From Nemania diffusa (taxonomy: Eukaryota > Ascomycota > Sordariomycetes > Xylariales > Xylariaceae): 64,000 bases of DNA. Below, one piece after another: positions 25,801 through 41,490 of this stretch (its first letter is position 1; every line of letters begins with the position of its first letter). The stretch is from assembly GCA_038501195.1 (NCBI GenBank), contig JBBPUQ010000001.1, forward strand, positions 4,898,001-4,962,000, in the 5' to 3' direction. The notes beneath the pieces were generated by a model. It saw nothing but the letters and a program-made list of their open reading frames with translations, was not told the origin of the DNA and did not search any database. The position numbers were made by a program, and so were the translations under genes.

Positions 25801-26054
25801 AAAAATAAAAAAAGTTTTTAATATAATATTAAATAATAGCTTAAAAAAATATATTATAATATTAATATTTAAATAATTTAATAAATATTTTTAACGTTTA
25901 AATTAAAAAGTTTATATATATTTATATAAAAATAAAAAAAGTTTTTAATATAATATTAAATAATAGCTTAAAGAAATATATTATAATATTAATATTTAAA
26001 TAATTTAACAAATATTTTTAAAGCTTAAATTAAAAAATTTATATAGGTTTATAT
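25801..26054. repeat. Tandem duplication, 127-bp unit
   Basis: 25801-25927 and 25928-26054 align at a constant offset of 127. Both start AAAAATAAAAAAAGTTTTTA and contain ATAATAGCTTAA and AATATTTAAATAATTTAA. The few differences include A/G and C/T changes and one C/A change near 25895 (ACGT against AAGC). Their high similarity argues for a duplication after or during decay. No function is seen. Confidence 0.85.
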
Positions 26055-29000
26055 TTATATATAAATTTTTTAACTTGTTTTTTTTTTATAATATATATTT
26101 ATATTTATATTTTTAATTATATTAAATTTAATTTTTAATATAAAAATAAAAATAGTTTTTATTATAAAATATTATAAAATTAATATAGCTATTATTAAAA
26201 TTAAACTAATATTAATATTAAAATATTATATTTATTATTTTTTAAAATAAAAATAATTAATTAAAATTTATATTATAATTAATTAAATTTTTTAAAAAAA
26301 ATTATTAATTATTTAATAAACTATATATAATATATTATAAAGCTTTATTATATTAAAGTTAACATTTATTTAATTTAATTTTATATATTTATAAAAGTAA
26401 CATTATAAAATAATAACTATTATATATAAATTTATTATTATTTATATTAGTTATTTTTATTTTTAATAAAATATTTCGAAATTATAAAAAAACTAATAGC
26501 TTTTTTAAATTTTTAAATTTATAACTTAATTTAAATAAATATAGCTTATTATTTATTAAAATTAATATATTTTTAATTTATTAGTTTTTATAAGTTTTAA
26601 TAAAAAAATTTTAATAATAAATATTTTTAATAAAAAGTTATAATATATATTAATTAAAATTAGTTTTTTAAAATTTGTAAATTTTTATAACTTTTAAATA
26701 AAAAGTTTTATTAATATTAATATATTTTATTTAAAAATTTAAAGCTATAAATAAAATTGCTAATAAATTTAAATTTAAATTTTTTATAATTAAATATTTA
26801 AAAATAAAAATTAATAAATTATAAAAATAATAAAATTTATTAATTATATTATTTAAATAAAAATTTAATAATTAATAATTAAATTATATATTTTAATTTA
26901 TAAATTTAAGTAATTAATATTAGTAAATTTTTTTATCGTTTAAAAATTAAATAAAAACTATTATTATAGCAATTTTTATTAATTAAAAAATAATAAAAAT
27001 GAAAAAAAAAAAAAAAAATTATTAAAATATTTAAATTTAAATTTTAATTTTATTAAATATTAAATATAACTATAAATTTAAAAAAATTAAAATAAAAAGT
27101 TTATTATTAAATAAATTTAATTATTTATTAATTTTTTTAAATTTAAAATTTAAAAAATAATTAAAAAAATATAAATAAAAAACTTTAAATAAATATTAAA
27201 TTAAGTTTTTTATATAAATTAAAATTAAATCTTAGTTATATATTTTTAAAAAAGTTAATTATTTGTTTTTAAAATTATAGCTAATTTTATTAATATATTA
27301 ATAATTAATAAATTTTTTATTTAAAAATATTAATATTTAAAGTTTAATTAAATAAATTATATTTATTATTTTAATTAATTTTTATATTAATAAAAAACAA
27401 ATAAACTATTAAAAATTTAATAAAAATAATTATATTTATAATAAAATATTTAATTTATTAATATTTATTTAAATTTATTTTTTATAATTAAATTAATAAA
27501 TTAGTTTTTAATTATATATATATAAATATAAAAAAAAAATTTGTTTTATAATAAATTTTGTTTTTTTTATAATAAATAATTTTTTAAAAAAAAATATAAA
27601 AATAATATTTTTATTTTTATTTAAAATAAAATTTTTAATTAATAAAAATAATATATAACAAAATTAAAAATATTTTTTTATTAAAATATTATTTTTTTTA
27701 TTAATAAAAATTTTGTTTTATTATTATAAAACATTTATATTTATTTTATTATATAAAAATATAAATATATAAATAAAATATATTTAAATAAATAATATAT
27801 TAAACTATTTAATTTATTTAGTTATTATATATATAATATATATTATATTTTATTTATGTTTTTTTTTTAAAAATAAACAAAAAAACTACTAATATTAAAA
27901 ATAATGTTAAAATTAAAAGTTTTATAAAAAAAATAAAAATAAATAATTTAATTTTTAAACATTATTTTATATAGCTATATAATTATATAATTAATAACTT
28001 TATTTTATTTTATAAATTTTCTTTTTTTTATTTAATTATTTAATAAAATAAAATAATATTAATATTATTTAAAGTTATAAATAATTTATTTAAATATTTT
28101 ATTATTAAATAATATAAAATATTTTTATTAAGTTATTTTTTAATAATAAATATTAAAAAATATTTATTAAAAAAATTATATAAATTAATATTAAAAACTA
28201 AAATTTGCTAAATAAATAATATAAATAAAAATAGTTTTAAAAAAAGTTATAAATATATATTAATTAACTTAATATATTTTTAGTTTTTTTTTAAAAAAAA
28301 TAACATAAATATTATAAACTATAACAATTAATTAAATATTAATTAACGTTTATTATTTACTATTTAAATATTTTAATATTATATTTAATATATTAAATAA
28401 TAAATAACTATTATTAATTAATTATTAAATTTAGCTTTAAATATTAATATTTTATTAAATATTAAATATATAATTTTTTTATAACTATTTAATATATATT
28501 AATAATAATTTTAAAATAAAAATAAATTAAAAAACTTTTTTTAATTTATTATATTATTTGTTTTTATTATAATTGTTTTATATTTTTATTAAATTTAATT
28601 AAAATATAAAACTTTTATTATTATAAAATCAAATTAATTAAAATAATTAATATTATTGTTTTATATAAATAAATTAATAAAAAGTTTTATTTTTATAATA
28701 ATTATTATTAATATTTATTTATATATTTTAAATTATAACAATAGCTTAAATATATATATTTTAATTTTTATAATAAATATAAAAATTTTCTTTTTTTATA
28801 ACAAAAATATTTTAAAAATAATTCATAATTAAATGTTATAATTTAATTTAAAAAAACTATTTATATATATATATATTATTTATTTAAATTATATTAATTA
28901 TATATTTTTAATTATTATATTTTTTTATTAATGTTTTTTGTTTTTATTTATATAGTTTAAAAATTTTTAATATTATTATTTAATATTTAATTATTTAAAT

Positions 29001-29793
29001 TAATAAAAAATCTTTTTATTATATTTTAATTATTATTTATAAATATTAATTATATTTATTAGCTATTATTAAAAATAAAATAAAATTAAAATAGTTATAA
29101 AAATTTTTAATTATTTAATTAATGAAATTTTAATTATATTATAAAATGTTTACTTTTTTAATATATTTTTTTTTATAATTATGTTATATTAGTTTTTTTA
29201 ATATAGTTTTTTTATTTTTAAAGTTATATATATAGTTAATTTATTAAAAATGTTAAAAAGCTTAAACTTTATTTTTTATATAATATTTTAACATTTTTTT
29301 TATTTATATATTTTATATAGTTAATAATATATTAAGTTTTTTTTTTAATTATTTTTAAATAGTAAAAAAAAAATTATTTATTATTTATAATATAGTTTTT
29401 TATTTTATAAATTTTATAAAATTTATTATATTATTATAATAACTTTATAATTTTATTATATTTATTTTAATATTAAATATTTTTTTAAATTAATATAAAT
29501 TTAAAGTTTAAAATATTATTATTAATATTTTTTATTAATTTATTTTAGTTTTTTTATTTATTAAAATATATAATAAGTTTTATTATTAATAAATTAAAAA
29601 AGCTATTTATAAAAAATTTATAAAAAAAAAATTTTTAATTATATTTTAATTAATATAAAAGTTTGGTTTTTTTAATTTAATAAAGCAAAGTTAACAACTT
29701 TTATTTATAATATTATATTTATTAAATATATAAAAAAATAATATATTATTAAAAATAATTAGTTTTGTTTTATTTATTTTATATTTATGTTAT

Positions 29794-29838
29794 AATATTT
29801 TTTTTTATATAAATATTTTTTTTTATATAAATATTTTT
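29794..29838. repeat. 18-bp T-rich tandem repeat
   Basis: Two full copies and one partial copy of AATATTTTTTTTTATATA. It is a short array in T-rich DNA with no assignable role. Confidence 0.6.
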
Positions 29839-31999
29839 TTTGTAAAAACTACATATAAATTTTTAACTAGTTAAAAAATAACAATTTTTAACTATTTTAT
29901 TTTTAATAATGTTAGCTTTATTAAAAACTAGTTAATTTAATTATATAAGTTTAATTATTAATTATAAGTTATATTAATTTATATATTATTAATAAAAGTA
30001 TATATAAAATTATTTTAGCTATTATATTTAAATAAATTAAAAAATGTTTAAATTTTTTAATTATAATATAAAAATATTTTAATTTAATATATAGTATAAA
30101 CATTAATATATTTTATATTATAATTTTAAAATTAATATATTAAAATTAAAAATTTATAAAAAGTTTAATAATATTAACTTTATATAATAAAAATTAATTA
30201 ATAACTATATATATTTATAAATTAAAATTATTAACAATAAAAACATTTTAAAACTTTAAGCTTTAATTTAAGTTTTTTAATTATTTTACTTTTATAAAAT
30301 AAATATATTTTCTGTTATTTAATTATTTATATTTAATATAAAAAATCGAAACTTTTTTTAAAACTATATTTAAAAATAAAGAAATAACAAGTTTATTGTA
30401 TATTATAACTATTAAAATAAAAATAAATATATTAATTATAAATATTAAATAATTATTAATTAACTTTTTTATTAATTATAACAAAATTAAAAATATATAT
30501 ATTAGTTATTATATATTATAAAGTTATAATATAATTAAAACTTAAAAAGTATAAATATATGATTTTTTTATTAAAACTATAAAAATTTTAATAATATTTA
30601 AAATATAAAATATTTTTATACTTTTAATATATATATTATTTAATTTATATATAAATTTAAAATTAATTTATTTAAGTTTTTTTTTAAAATATATTATAAA
30701 TTTTAAAACTTTTTAAAATAATAATATTTTATAAAATAACTTTAATATTATAAGCTTTTTTAAGTTTTTAATATTTATTAATAATATTAAACTAAGTTTT
30801 ATTTTAAATTTTAAAACTAGTTTATTATTTAATTTTAAAAATATTAATAAAAAATAATAATATTAATATTATAAATAAATAGTTTGATTTATATAAATAT
30901 ATATGTTTTTAATATAAAATAAAAATATATAAAATAATATTGTTTATTTTTTAAAACAAAAATTAAAAAATATTAATTATTATTAACTTAATACTATATT
31001 TAAAAACAAAATTAATTTTAATAATGTTTTATTAATATTTTTATTAAAATTTTTTATATTTTAAAATGTAGCTTTAAAAAAAACTATTTAAAAAATTATA
31101 TAAAAGTTTTTTATAGTATTTTTTTATTTTAAATTTATAATTTGTTTTATATTTATAAATATTAAAAGTTATATTAAAAGTAAAATTTTATATATTTAAA
31201 AGTAAAAGATTTAATTTTATTAAAAATTATTAAATAGTTTAAAATTTTTATAATTTTTATTAATAAAAAAAGAATATAATTTTAAATAATATATAATAAT
31301 TATAAAAATATTATAATATTATTTATTTTTATTGCTAGTTTATTTTTTAAGTTAAAATTAAAACAACATTTTTTATATTTTTTATTTTTATTAAGTAGTT
31401 TTTTATATTTTTGTTTTTTGTTAGCTTTATAAAATAATATAGTTATATTTTTTAATATTTATTTTTTTAAAAAAAAAAAATAATTGTAAATTTTATAAAC
31501 AATAAAGTTAATAAAAAAAAGTTTTTTAATAATATTATTTAAATTTTATAATAATTTAATTTTTTTTATATATTAAAAATAAAAGTTTTAAATAAATATT
31601 TATATAAATTAAATATATTTTTATTTTTATTATAATAAATTATTAATTAGTTTTTTATTTTAAAAGATTTAATGTTTTAATTTATTAAATAAGTTGTTTT
31701 TTATTTTTTATTTTATATATTTTAAATGTTTTTTAAAAAAAGGTTTTTTTTTTATTAAAATATATATAAATCAAGCTTTTAATATAATATTTTAATATTT
31801 AAATAATTATAATAGTTAATATAACTAAATTAATAAAATTTTATTTTTTTATTTTTATTTCTTTATTAAAATATATTTAAAACTAAGTTAAATTAAAGCT
31901 TTATATATTAAATATTAAATATTAATATTTATAATTTAATTTTTAATTAAGTTATATATTTTTATTTTTTAAACTAGTTAAATTTTTAACTAGTTATAA

Positions 32000-34900
32000 A
32001 ATTAAAAACAATTTTTCGATTTTATTAATTTTAATATTTAATGTTGTTAAAATAATAAAAAAAAATAATTAAATATAAAGTTTAAAAAAAGTTATAAAAA
32101 AGTTAATATAATATTATATATTTAATAATTATAAAATTTTTTTTTAATTATAGTTTTTTTTATATATATATATTTTTTAATTTTTTTTTATATATATTTT
32201 TATTTATATATATAATTTATTAATTAAAACTAATATTTTTAATAGTTAATTTAATTTTTTTTTATTAATATATTAATTAAGTTATTTTTTTTATTAATTT
32301 AATATATTTTAAAGATTTTTTTTTTTATATAACTTTTGTAATAATATAATATTAATAATAAATTATTTTTTATATATTATATTAAATTTAATTAAATAAT
32401 TATATAATATTTTTAAATTAAAATATAAAATTATTAAAATTTATAATATATTTAATATTTTTAAGATTTTTTAAAAAATTATATAAAAAATAATTATATT
32501 ATTAAATTTATTAATTATTTTATATAGTTTATTAATTAATATATTTTTAATTATTTTATTATATTTATTTAAATTTTAATAAATAATATTATTAAAAATT
32601 TTAAATTTTAAGTTAATATTATTTTTTATATAAATTTTTATAGTTAAAATAATTAAAAATTTAATTTATAATATTATATTTATATTAATTATAAATAAAT
32701 TATTTATAAAAATAAAAGATTTTATATAATATAAATTAAAAAATATAAATATTAATTTATAATTATAATTATTAATTTATTATTTAATTTATTTATTTAA
32801 AATAATTATATTAGCTTTTTTTAAATTAATAATTTAAATAATAATAAATAAATTATATAAAATTTTTAATTAATAAATATTATTTATATATATATTTTAA
32901 ATATATTAAAAAATATATTATTATATAAAATTTATTATATAAAAGTTAATTTTAATTAATTATATAATTTAATTTTTTTAAATTAATATAATATATTTAT
33001 TTATAAATATAATTTAAATATTATTAAATTTAATTAAATTATTTTTATTTAAAATTTATTTAAATTTAGTTTTAAATTTTATTATATAAAATTTAATTTT
33101 TTTTTTAATTAAAAACTTTAAAATTATAAAATTAAAAATATTATTTATTTATAATTTAATAATATTAAACTTTTTAAAATTATTATTAATAATTAATAAA
33201 TAAAAATTATATAAAAAAATAATTATTTTAAATTTTTAATAATAATATTTATAATATATTTTAAATTAATATAAATTTAATTTAATTAGTTTATATAATA
33301 ATTATATAATTTATAATATAATTTTTTTAAAATATTTATTTTTAAATTTAATAAATAAATATATATAAATTTTTTATATAAATTTATTATTTAATTATAT
33401 ATATATTTATATAATATTAAATAATTTATATATTATAATATAATTTTAAATTAAAATAAATTTAAAAGTTAAAATTAATTATTAATTTATTTATTAAATT
33501 ATTAATAATTATATAAATATAATATTTTTTTTTAAATTATTATATTTTTATATAATTAATTAAAACTTTTTATATAATTAAATAATTTTATTTTTAATTT
33601 TTTATATAAGTTTTAATTTAAAAATTTAAATATTATAATATTTATTAAAGTTATATTTTATAAATTTAAATATTTTTTATATAAATAATTTATAAATTTT
33701 TATTATATTAAATTTTTTTAAAAAAAATTTAAATATATTAATAATATTATTTATTTATAATTTAATAATTAATTTATAATTTATTTTATTTTTTAATTAA
33801 AAGATATAAAATTTAATTATATAAAAAAAATTAAAAATTATATTAATTTTTTAAATTAGTTTTTTTTTATATAATATTTAGTAAAATAAATAATATATTA
33901 TTTTTATTATTTTATTTTATATTTTTTATTATATAATAATAAAGTTTAATTTATATATATTAAAACTTTATAAATTTATTAATTATATTAATAATAATAT
34001 TAAATTTTTTAATAATTTATATTTTATATAATTTATTTTAGTTTTATTTTTTTTATTATATAAATATTTTATTTTTTAATAATAATATAAATATTTTATA
34101 TAAAATAAAACTATTTTATTAATTAATTATATAATTAATTTTAATTTTAATATATTTCTTTTAAAATATTTTTATAACTTTTTTAATAGTTTTTATTTTT
34201 TATATAATATTAAAAAATAAAATTCTTTTTTAAATAATTTATAAATAAATATTAAAAATAAATAATATTAATATAAAACTATTAAATTTTATAATATTAT
34301 TTAAAATCTTTATTATTATTTATAAAAATTTTTTATTTTTTATATAATAATTTATTTTATTTTTTAAAATATTATATATATAATAAAAAAATTTATATAT
34401 TTATTTAATTTTATTAATAATTTAATAAACTTTTATAAATATTTTTTAATATATAATATTTATAATTTTAATTTAATTTTAAAACTTTTTAAATAAAAGA
34501 TTTATATTTAAATTATATATAATATAATTTAAAAAGTTTTAATATATATTAATTTAATATTTATAAAATATTTTTTATATATTTTTTATATTTATTATAT
34601 AAAAAAATATTATAATTTAAAATAATATTATTATATTAATTATATATAATATTTATTTATTATTTATTTATATAATATTAATTATTATTTTATAATTAAA
34701 ATTATAATTAGTTTTAATTATAAATTTAAATTATTTTAAAATTTAATTATATAATTAATAATAATAATAAAACTTTTAAGTTTTTTTTAAAATAAATTAA
34801 TTAATATTATAATTAATTTAAATTAATATTTTATATAATTTCTTATATAAAAATATTTAAATTAATAATATAATTAATATAATTTAATTTTAATAAAATA

Positions 34901-37900
34901 TATATTAATTTTATATAAATTAATATTAAAAAATAAATATTTTTATTTATAAATAATAAAAATTATATTTTTATTTTTTTATATAATAATATTTTTAATA
35001 TTATTAAAATATATATTTATTTTATTAATATTTTTTAATAAAAATAAAAATAAAATTAAAATATTTAAAATATAATATATAATAATATTTAATATATTTT
35101 TTATTTATATAATATTTATAAATATAATAATATTATTTATATTAAATTTAATATATATATTTTTAAAACTTGAATTTATTTTATATAAAAGTTTAATTTA
35201 AAATTAACTTTTAATTATAGTTTTTTTATTATAAAATAATTAAAAGTTTTTATATTTATAGTTTTTTATTAATTGTTTATATAATATTAAAAATTAAAAA
35301 TAAATTAATTAATTAATATAGTTTTATTATAAAATTAAATATTTTTACTAGTTATATAATAAAAATAAATATTATTTATAAAAAATTATATTATTTTTTT
35401 AATAAATTTAATATTATTATTAAATTTTTTTTTATTTAAATTTAAATAATTTTTAATTATTATTAAATATTAAAAAAACTTATTTAAAATAAATAATTTA
35501 TTATAAATTATTTTATATAAATTAAAATATTAATTTTTAATATAAAAATATTTTTATAAAATATAATTAATAAATTAATAATTTTTTTTATTATATATAA
35601 AATATTTTTTATTATATAATTATTTTAATTATATTTAATTTATAAATTTTTTTAATATTTATTAAATTTTTAATTTTTTATATAATTAAAATTATATTTT
35701 TTATTTATTAAATAAATATTTTATAAAATAATTATTTAATTATTATTTAAAATATAAAAATATATATAAAAGTTTATAAAAAATATTTTATAAATTAGTT
35801 TTTAAAATATTAAAATTATTATTAATTTAAATATTTTATAATATATTTATATAATAGTTATATTTAATTAAACTTTATTTTAATAATTATTATTAAAAAT
35901 TTATTAAATTTTTAATAATTTATTAATTATTAGTTTTAATATTTTATATAAAACTTTTTTAAAGTTTTTTTATTTTATTTATATAAAAATAATAATAATT
36001 TAATTAGTTTAATATTAATTATAATTTATATTTATATTAAAATATATATTTATTATATAATATATTTTATATTAAGTTTTATTTAGTTTAATATTATATA
36101 TAAAAAAGTTTTTTATATAATTTTTTAAAATATAAAAAAATATTATATAATATTAATTATTTAAAATATTTAATTATTTATAAATATTAATAAATAATTT
36201 AATTTTATTATATAAAAAATTATATAATTTATTAAAATAATTATATTTTTTTTTTTAAGTTTTTTAAAATATTATATATTTTTTTAATAATATAATTTTA
36301 TTTTATATAATTTTTATAAATAATAAATTTAAATAAATATTTAAAAATATTAAATTTAAAATTATATAATAGTTTAAATATAAAATAAAAATAATTAAAA
36401 AAATATAATAAATAAAATATTTATAAATAAATAAAAAGTTAAATTAATAATTTATTTAAAAAATTAATAATTTATATAATTTATATAGCTATTTTTTAAT
36501 TATAAATTATCTAGTTATTTATAAAATTTAAAAATAAATATTTTATAAAGTTTTTTTTATTTATATAATTTTTAATTAAATTAAAAATTATTTAATAAAA
36601 AATATTAAATAAATAATAAAAAAATTAATTATTATTTTAAAAATATATATTATTAATATTTTAGTTTTTATAAAAAATAATTATATAAAAGTTTTAAACT
36701 ATATTTATAAAATTAATAGTTTTTTTTAAATATTTAAATTATTATAAAATATAATAACTTTATAAAATTTTAATAAATTATATTATTTTATTTTTATTTA
36801 TATAATTTTTTAATATTATAAAAAGAATTTTTTTTATTTTTAAAATATTATTTAAATTATAATATAATATATAATTAATTTAATTAAATTAATATTATAT
36901 TTCATTTTTAAAATTTTTTTTATATATTTTTAAAAAATTTTAATTAATATATTTTAAATATTTATATTTTATTATTTAATATATAAAATAAATAAAAAAA
37001 TATTTTTTTATAATAATAAAAATGTTAATAAATTTATTTTAATATTTTTTAATAATATATTTTTATATAATTATAATATTAATATTTAAATATTTAATAA
37101 ATTTATTATATAAAAATTTATATATAAAAATAACTTTTTGTTTAATTTTTTATTAAAACTATTAAAATATTATTATATTTAAAAATTATTATTTTAGTTT
37201 ATATATATAATAAAATTATTTGAATAAAAAATATAAATTATTTAATTATTTTTATATATATATTTTTTATTAAATAAAAAAAAATATATTTATATAATTA
37301 AATATAAATAATAAAAATTTTTTAAATAATAATATTATTTATTATTGTTTTTTTTATATAAAAATATTTTTTGCTAAATTAAAAAAAATATATTTATATA
37401 ATAAAAAATTTAATTTTTTTTTATATATAATAATATATATTTTTTTTATTAAATAAAAAAATATATATATATAAAAATAAATTTAAAATATAATATAAAA
37501 ATGAATATTTTTTATTAAATTAAAAAAAATATATTTATATAATTAAAATTTAAAAATTATTTTAATTAACTTTTATTTTTAAATTTTATTAATTTATAAT
37601 ATATTATTATTAAATAAAAAAAGCTAATATAATTATTAATTAATTTAAATTTAGTTTTATATAATTAATTATATATAATAAAACTAAAATAAAATATAAT
37701 ATTATAATTTTATAATATTATTATTATTTTTATATTTAAAAAAAAATCTTTATATATATAATATATATATATAAATTATATAAATTTATTAATAGTTTAT
37801 TAATATTATATATAATAAAATATAATTAATTATTTAATAAATAAATAATAAATTATATAAAAATAATTTAAATATATATTAATTATAATTAATATTATTA

Positions 37901-38000
37901 TTTTAATAATATTATTTATATTTTAAATTTTAAATTTTTAAACTTTTTTTATTTTATAATTTAATAAGTTAAAAAGTTATTATTGTTAAGTTTTATTAAT
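32000..38000. other. G/C-poorest unassigned block
   Basis: Six kilobases of nearly pure A/T; whole 60-base lines lack G and C (for example 33001-33060), and the G/C-free runs at 32816-32944 and 32946-33068 exceed 120 bases. There are no open frames, RNA genes or terminal repeats. Degenerate dispersed motifs at 37261-37542 are the only repeats I can describe. Composition this extreme suggests DNA that has passed through the mutator many times or has no remaining mutable sites. Confidence 0.7.
37261..37542. repeat. Four spaced copies of a ~37-bp hairpin-like motif
   Basis: Cores at 37261-37300, 37365-37402, 37439-37474 and 37506-37542 share TATTTTTT(A/G)(T/C)TAAAT, then an A-run, then TATATTTATATAAT. 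Each core is itself roughly symmetrical (T-run against A-run). Spacing falls from about 104 to 67 bases, so this is a degenerate irregular array, not a clean minisatellite. Copy 2 keeps TGCTAAATT, likely the older state. Confidence 0.55.
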
Positions 38001-40697
38001 TTAAAAAAGCTAAAAAAAAAATATTTATATAAATATTTAAAAATAAACTTTAAATTTTAAATAATTTTTATTATAATATAATATTAATTTTGCTATTAAT
38101 AATATTAATATAATATATTTTAAAGTTATTTTATTTAATATAAATATTATTTAAAAAATTTTAATATTTTCTTTAATATTTATTTTATAAATTTATAACT
38201 TTTAAAACTTAATAATATATAACTTTTTTTATTTTATATAATTTAATAAATAAACTTTTCAAAATATATAATTATTAAAAAATAATAACAATTAAGTTTT
38301 TATTATTTTAGTTTTTATTATTAATTATTTATATTTATTAAAAGTTAAATAAATTTTAATTTAAAAACTAAAATTAAATTTTTTAAACTTTTTATTATTT
38401 TTAAATTTATTAAAAATTTAATATTTAATTTTGTTATTATATTTTTAAATAATATTTAAATTAGCTATAATAATAATTATAATAAATAAATTTTAAATAT
38501 AAGTTTTAATAAATTTTTTTAAATTTAATATATAAGATTTTTTATTATAAACTATAAAAATAATATATATAATATTTTTTTAAAATAATATTTATTTTTT
38601 TAAAAAGTTTAAAAAGTTTAACTAGTTAATATTTTATATAAAAAATAAAGCTAATAATTTATTAATAGTAATAATTTATTAATAAATTAACAAAAATAAT
38701 AAAAGTAAAATTTTTAAAAATATATATTATTATAATTTATATTTATAATAATAAAAAAATAATTATATAATATTAAAAAATTAAAGCTATAGTTTTAATA
38801 TATTTAATAAATTAATGTAATAAATTGTTATATAAAATATATTATTAAAAATCAAAGTTTAATATTGTAGCAAAAATTAATTTAATATATATAGCTTATA
38901 TAAATTATTAAATATTTTAAGTTAAAATATTATAAAATAATTATATAATATAAATATATATTAATATAGCTAAAAAATATAATTATATAATTTATTAATA
39001 ATAGATATATTATTTAGTTTAAATTTAATTTATATATAATGAAAGATATTTTAAATATAAAAAGCTATTAAAACAATATTAACTTTTATATATATATAAA
39101 AATATAAATTACAATTAAAAAACAATATATATAAATATAAAAATTAATATAAAAATATTTATTACTTTAAAAAAAAGTTTTTTTTAAATATTAATTTTTA
39201 GTTTAAATTATATTAAACTAATTTTAGTTTTTTTTAAATATATTATAAAAACAAAGCTTTTATTTAATAATTTATTACTTTAATATTGTAATATATTATA
39301 AAACCACTAGTTAAATATTAAAAAAATACTTATAAAGTTATAAACTTAAAGTTAATTAACTAGCTTAAAAATATTTTTTTAAAATTTTTTTATATTATAA
39401 TATTAAAACTGAAAAAAAAATTTTTTATAATATTTATATTAATAAATAAATTATTTTTAAAAGTTTAATTAAATTTTATTTTATTAAATATATATATTTA
39501 ATTTATAAATTTAATATTAAAAAAGATTTAACTTAAATTATATATTATATTTAATTTTATTAAGCTTTAATTAATATTATAAACATTTAATATAATTTAA
39601 TTAATATTGAACTTTTATTTATTAATAATTTTTAAACTTTTTAAACTTTTATATTATATATTTTATATATATATTTTTTAATAAAAAATATTTAAAATAA
39701 AGTTTTAAATTATTTCTTTTTAAATATATACTTTTTTTAATAACAAACTTTAAAATTTTTTATAATTTTAACTTAATATAAAAAACTTTTAATGATTTAA
39801 ATAATTTAATTTTAATAATATATTTAATTTTATTAATTATTAATTAATTATTTTTTTTTTTAATATATTATAATTGTTTATTTAAAAAGTTTTTATAAAA
39901 TTAAATAGGTTTTTTAAAAATATAGCTATAAATGTAGCAATTATTAAAACTAAATAAATAATATTTTAAATATAATATAAAATTAAAATATATAAATTTA
40001 AAAATAAAAAAATATTAATTAAAGAAATTAAAAGATATAATTAATAAAATTTATAAAATAAAATATTATTTTTATATTTAAAAATAATAATAAAAAAAAA
40101 AAATTAAATTAAAACTGTTTTTTTATTAAATATATATAGCAATTATTTAATAAAAAATATATTTTAACACTTTTTTTTACTTGATTTAAAATTGTTATTA
40201 AAATAGCATTTATATAATTATATACTTTTTTTTTTATTGAAATAATAAAAACTATATAATAGTTTAATTAATATAAAAACTAAATATATTTAAATTTTTA
40301 TTTTCTTAACTTTTTTATAATTTTATTAATTAATTTAATTTAATTTTATATTTATTTAAATAATATATATATATATATATATTTTTTTTTAACTTTTATT
40401 TTTATATTAAATAATTTTATAATATATATTGTTATTTTTTTAATCGAACTATTTATTTTTATTTAATATTTAAATTAGACTTAATATTAAATGTTATAAA
40501 AAAACATTGATATATTTGCTATTAATAAATATAGCTATTATTTATATAATATTTTTTAAATTAAATTTATTTAATGTTTTAAAAAATATTTCGATATATA
40601 TATTGCTTTAATAAATTAAGTTATTAAATCTCTAGTTTATATAATTTAAAATTAATAACAATATTAAAAAAAAAAACAATAATGAAATTAAAAAAGC

Positions 40698-40741
40698 TAA
40701 TAAAATCAAAAGTAATAATAAAATCAAAAGCGATAATAAAG
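40698..40741. repeat. 18-bp tandem repeat, about 2.4 units
   Basis: TAATAAAATCAAAAG recurs at 40698 and 40716, and its first part again at 40734, all 18 bases apart. It keeps TCAAAAG and an AGCGAT, contexts that are rare in the window. Confidence 0.65.
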
Positions 40742-41289
40742 TTATATTTATATAAAGTAAATATAAAAATTATTAAAATATTTAATTAAATTATTAAATA
40801 AATATATATTTAAGCAAATATTTATATAAAATTGTTGATATTAATATTACTTTATAACATTTTTACTTTTATTTAATAATTATATTTTTAAAATAAACTG
40901 CTTTAAAAAAACAACTTATTATTAAATAAATTAAATATAAAAAATATTAAATAATATTTTTAATTTTAATTTATTATAAAAGTGTTAATTATTATTTGCT
41001 ATTACTTTTTATATAAAGTAAAATATATATTAAGCTAAATTGTTTTTATTTAATATTATTTTTTTTAATAAATTAGCATTAATATATTATATACTTTTTA
41101 AAGTTTTAATTATTTAATATAAACTATAAAATAAAATAAAAAAAATATTTATTATTAATTAAATAAAATAATTTAAATTATTTTTTATTAAATATAAAAC
41201 TATTTAAAATAAAATTTAAGTTTATTTAAAAAAAATATTTAAATAATATAAAAATAATTTTAAATAAAATAAAAATTATTTTAAAAAAG

Positions 41290-41490
41290 TGAAAAAATTT
41301 TTAAAATAAAATAAAAAAAATTTAAAAAATAAAACAAAATTTAAAATAAAATAAAAGAAAATTTAAAATATAATAAAAAAAAATTTAAAAAGTAAAAAAA
41401 ATATTTAAAATAAAACAAAAAAAATTTTAAAATAAAACTAAAAAAAATTTAAAAACTAATATAAAAAAAAAGTTCAAATAAAGTAAAATT
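41290..41490. repeat. Degenerate A-rich minisatellite
   Basis: About 200 bases repeat the theme AAAATTTAAAATAAAATAAA with unit length near 25-30 bases. The plus strand is almost all A with short TTT and T. G and C occur only as scattered single bases (GTG, AAAG, AAAC). The period drifts, so copy number is uncertain (about seven). It is surrounded by ordinary A/T DNA. Confidence 0.65.

Larger units (their letters stand above)
25301..31999. other. Gene-free AT-rich DNA, 25.3-32.0 kb
   Basis: No open frames or RNA genes. The stretch just after the pyrimidine tract is purine-rich on the plus strand and keeps a few G/C (TGG, ACCAAAAG). It contains the 127-bp tandem duplication at 25801-26054 and a small 18-bp array at 29794-29838. 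Palindromic AACTAGTT occurs repeatedly (29870, 29925, 31975, 31991). Nothing else is assignable. Confidence 0.65.

Noticed and set aside
40364..40382. AT dinucleotide microsatellite
   Set aside because: A short AT run of this kind is common throughout the window and carries no specific information.
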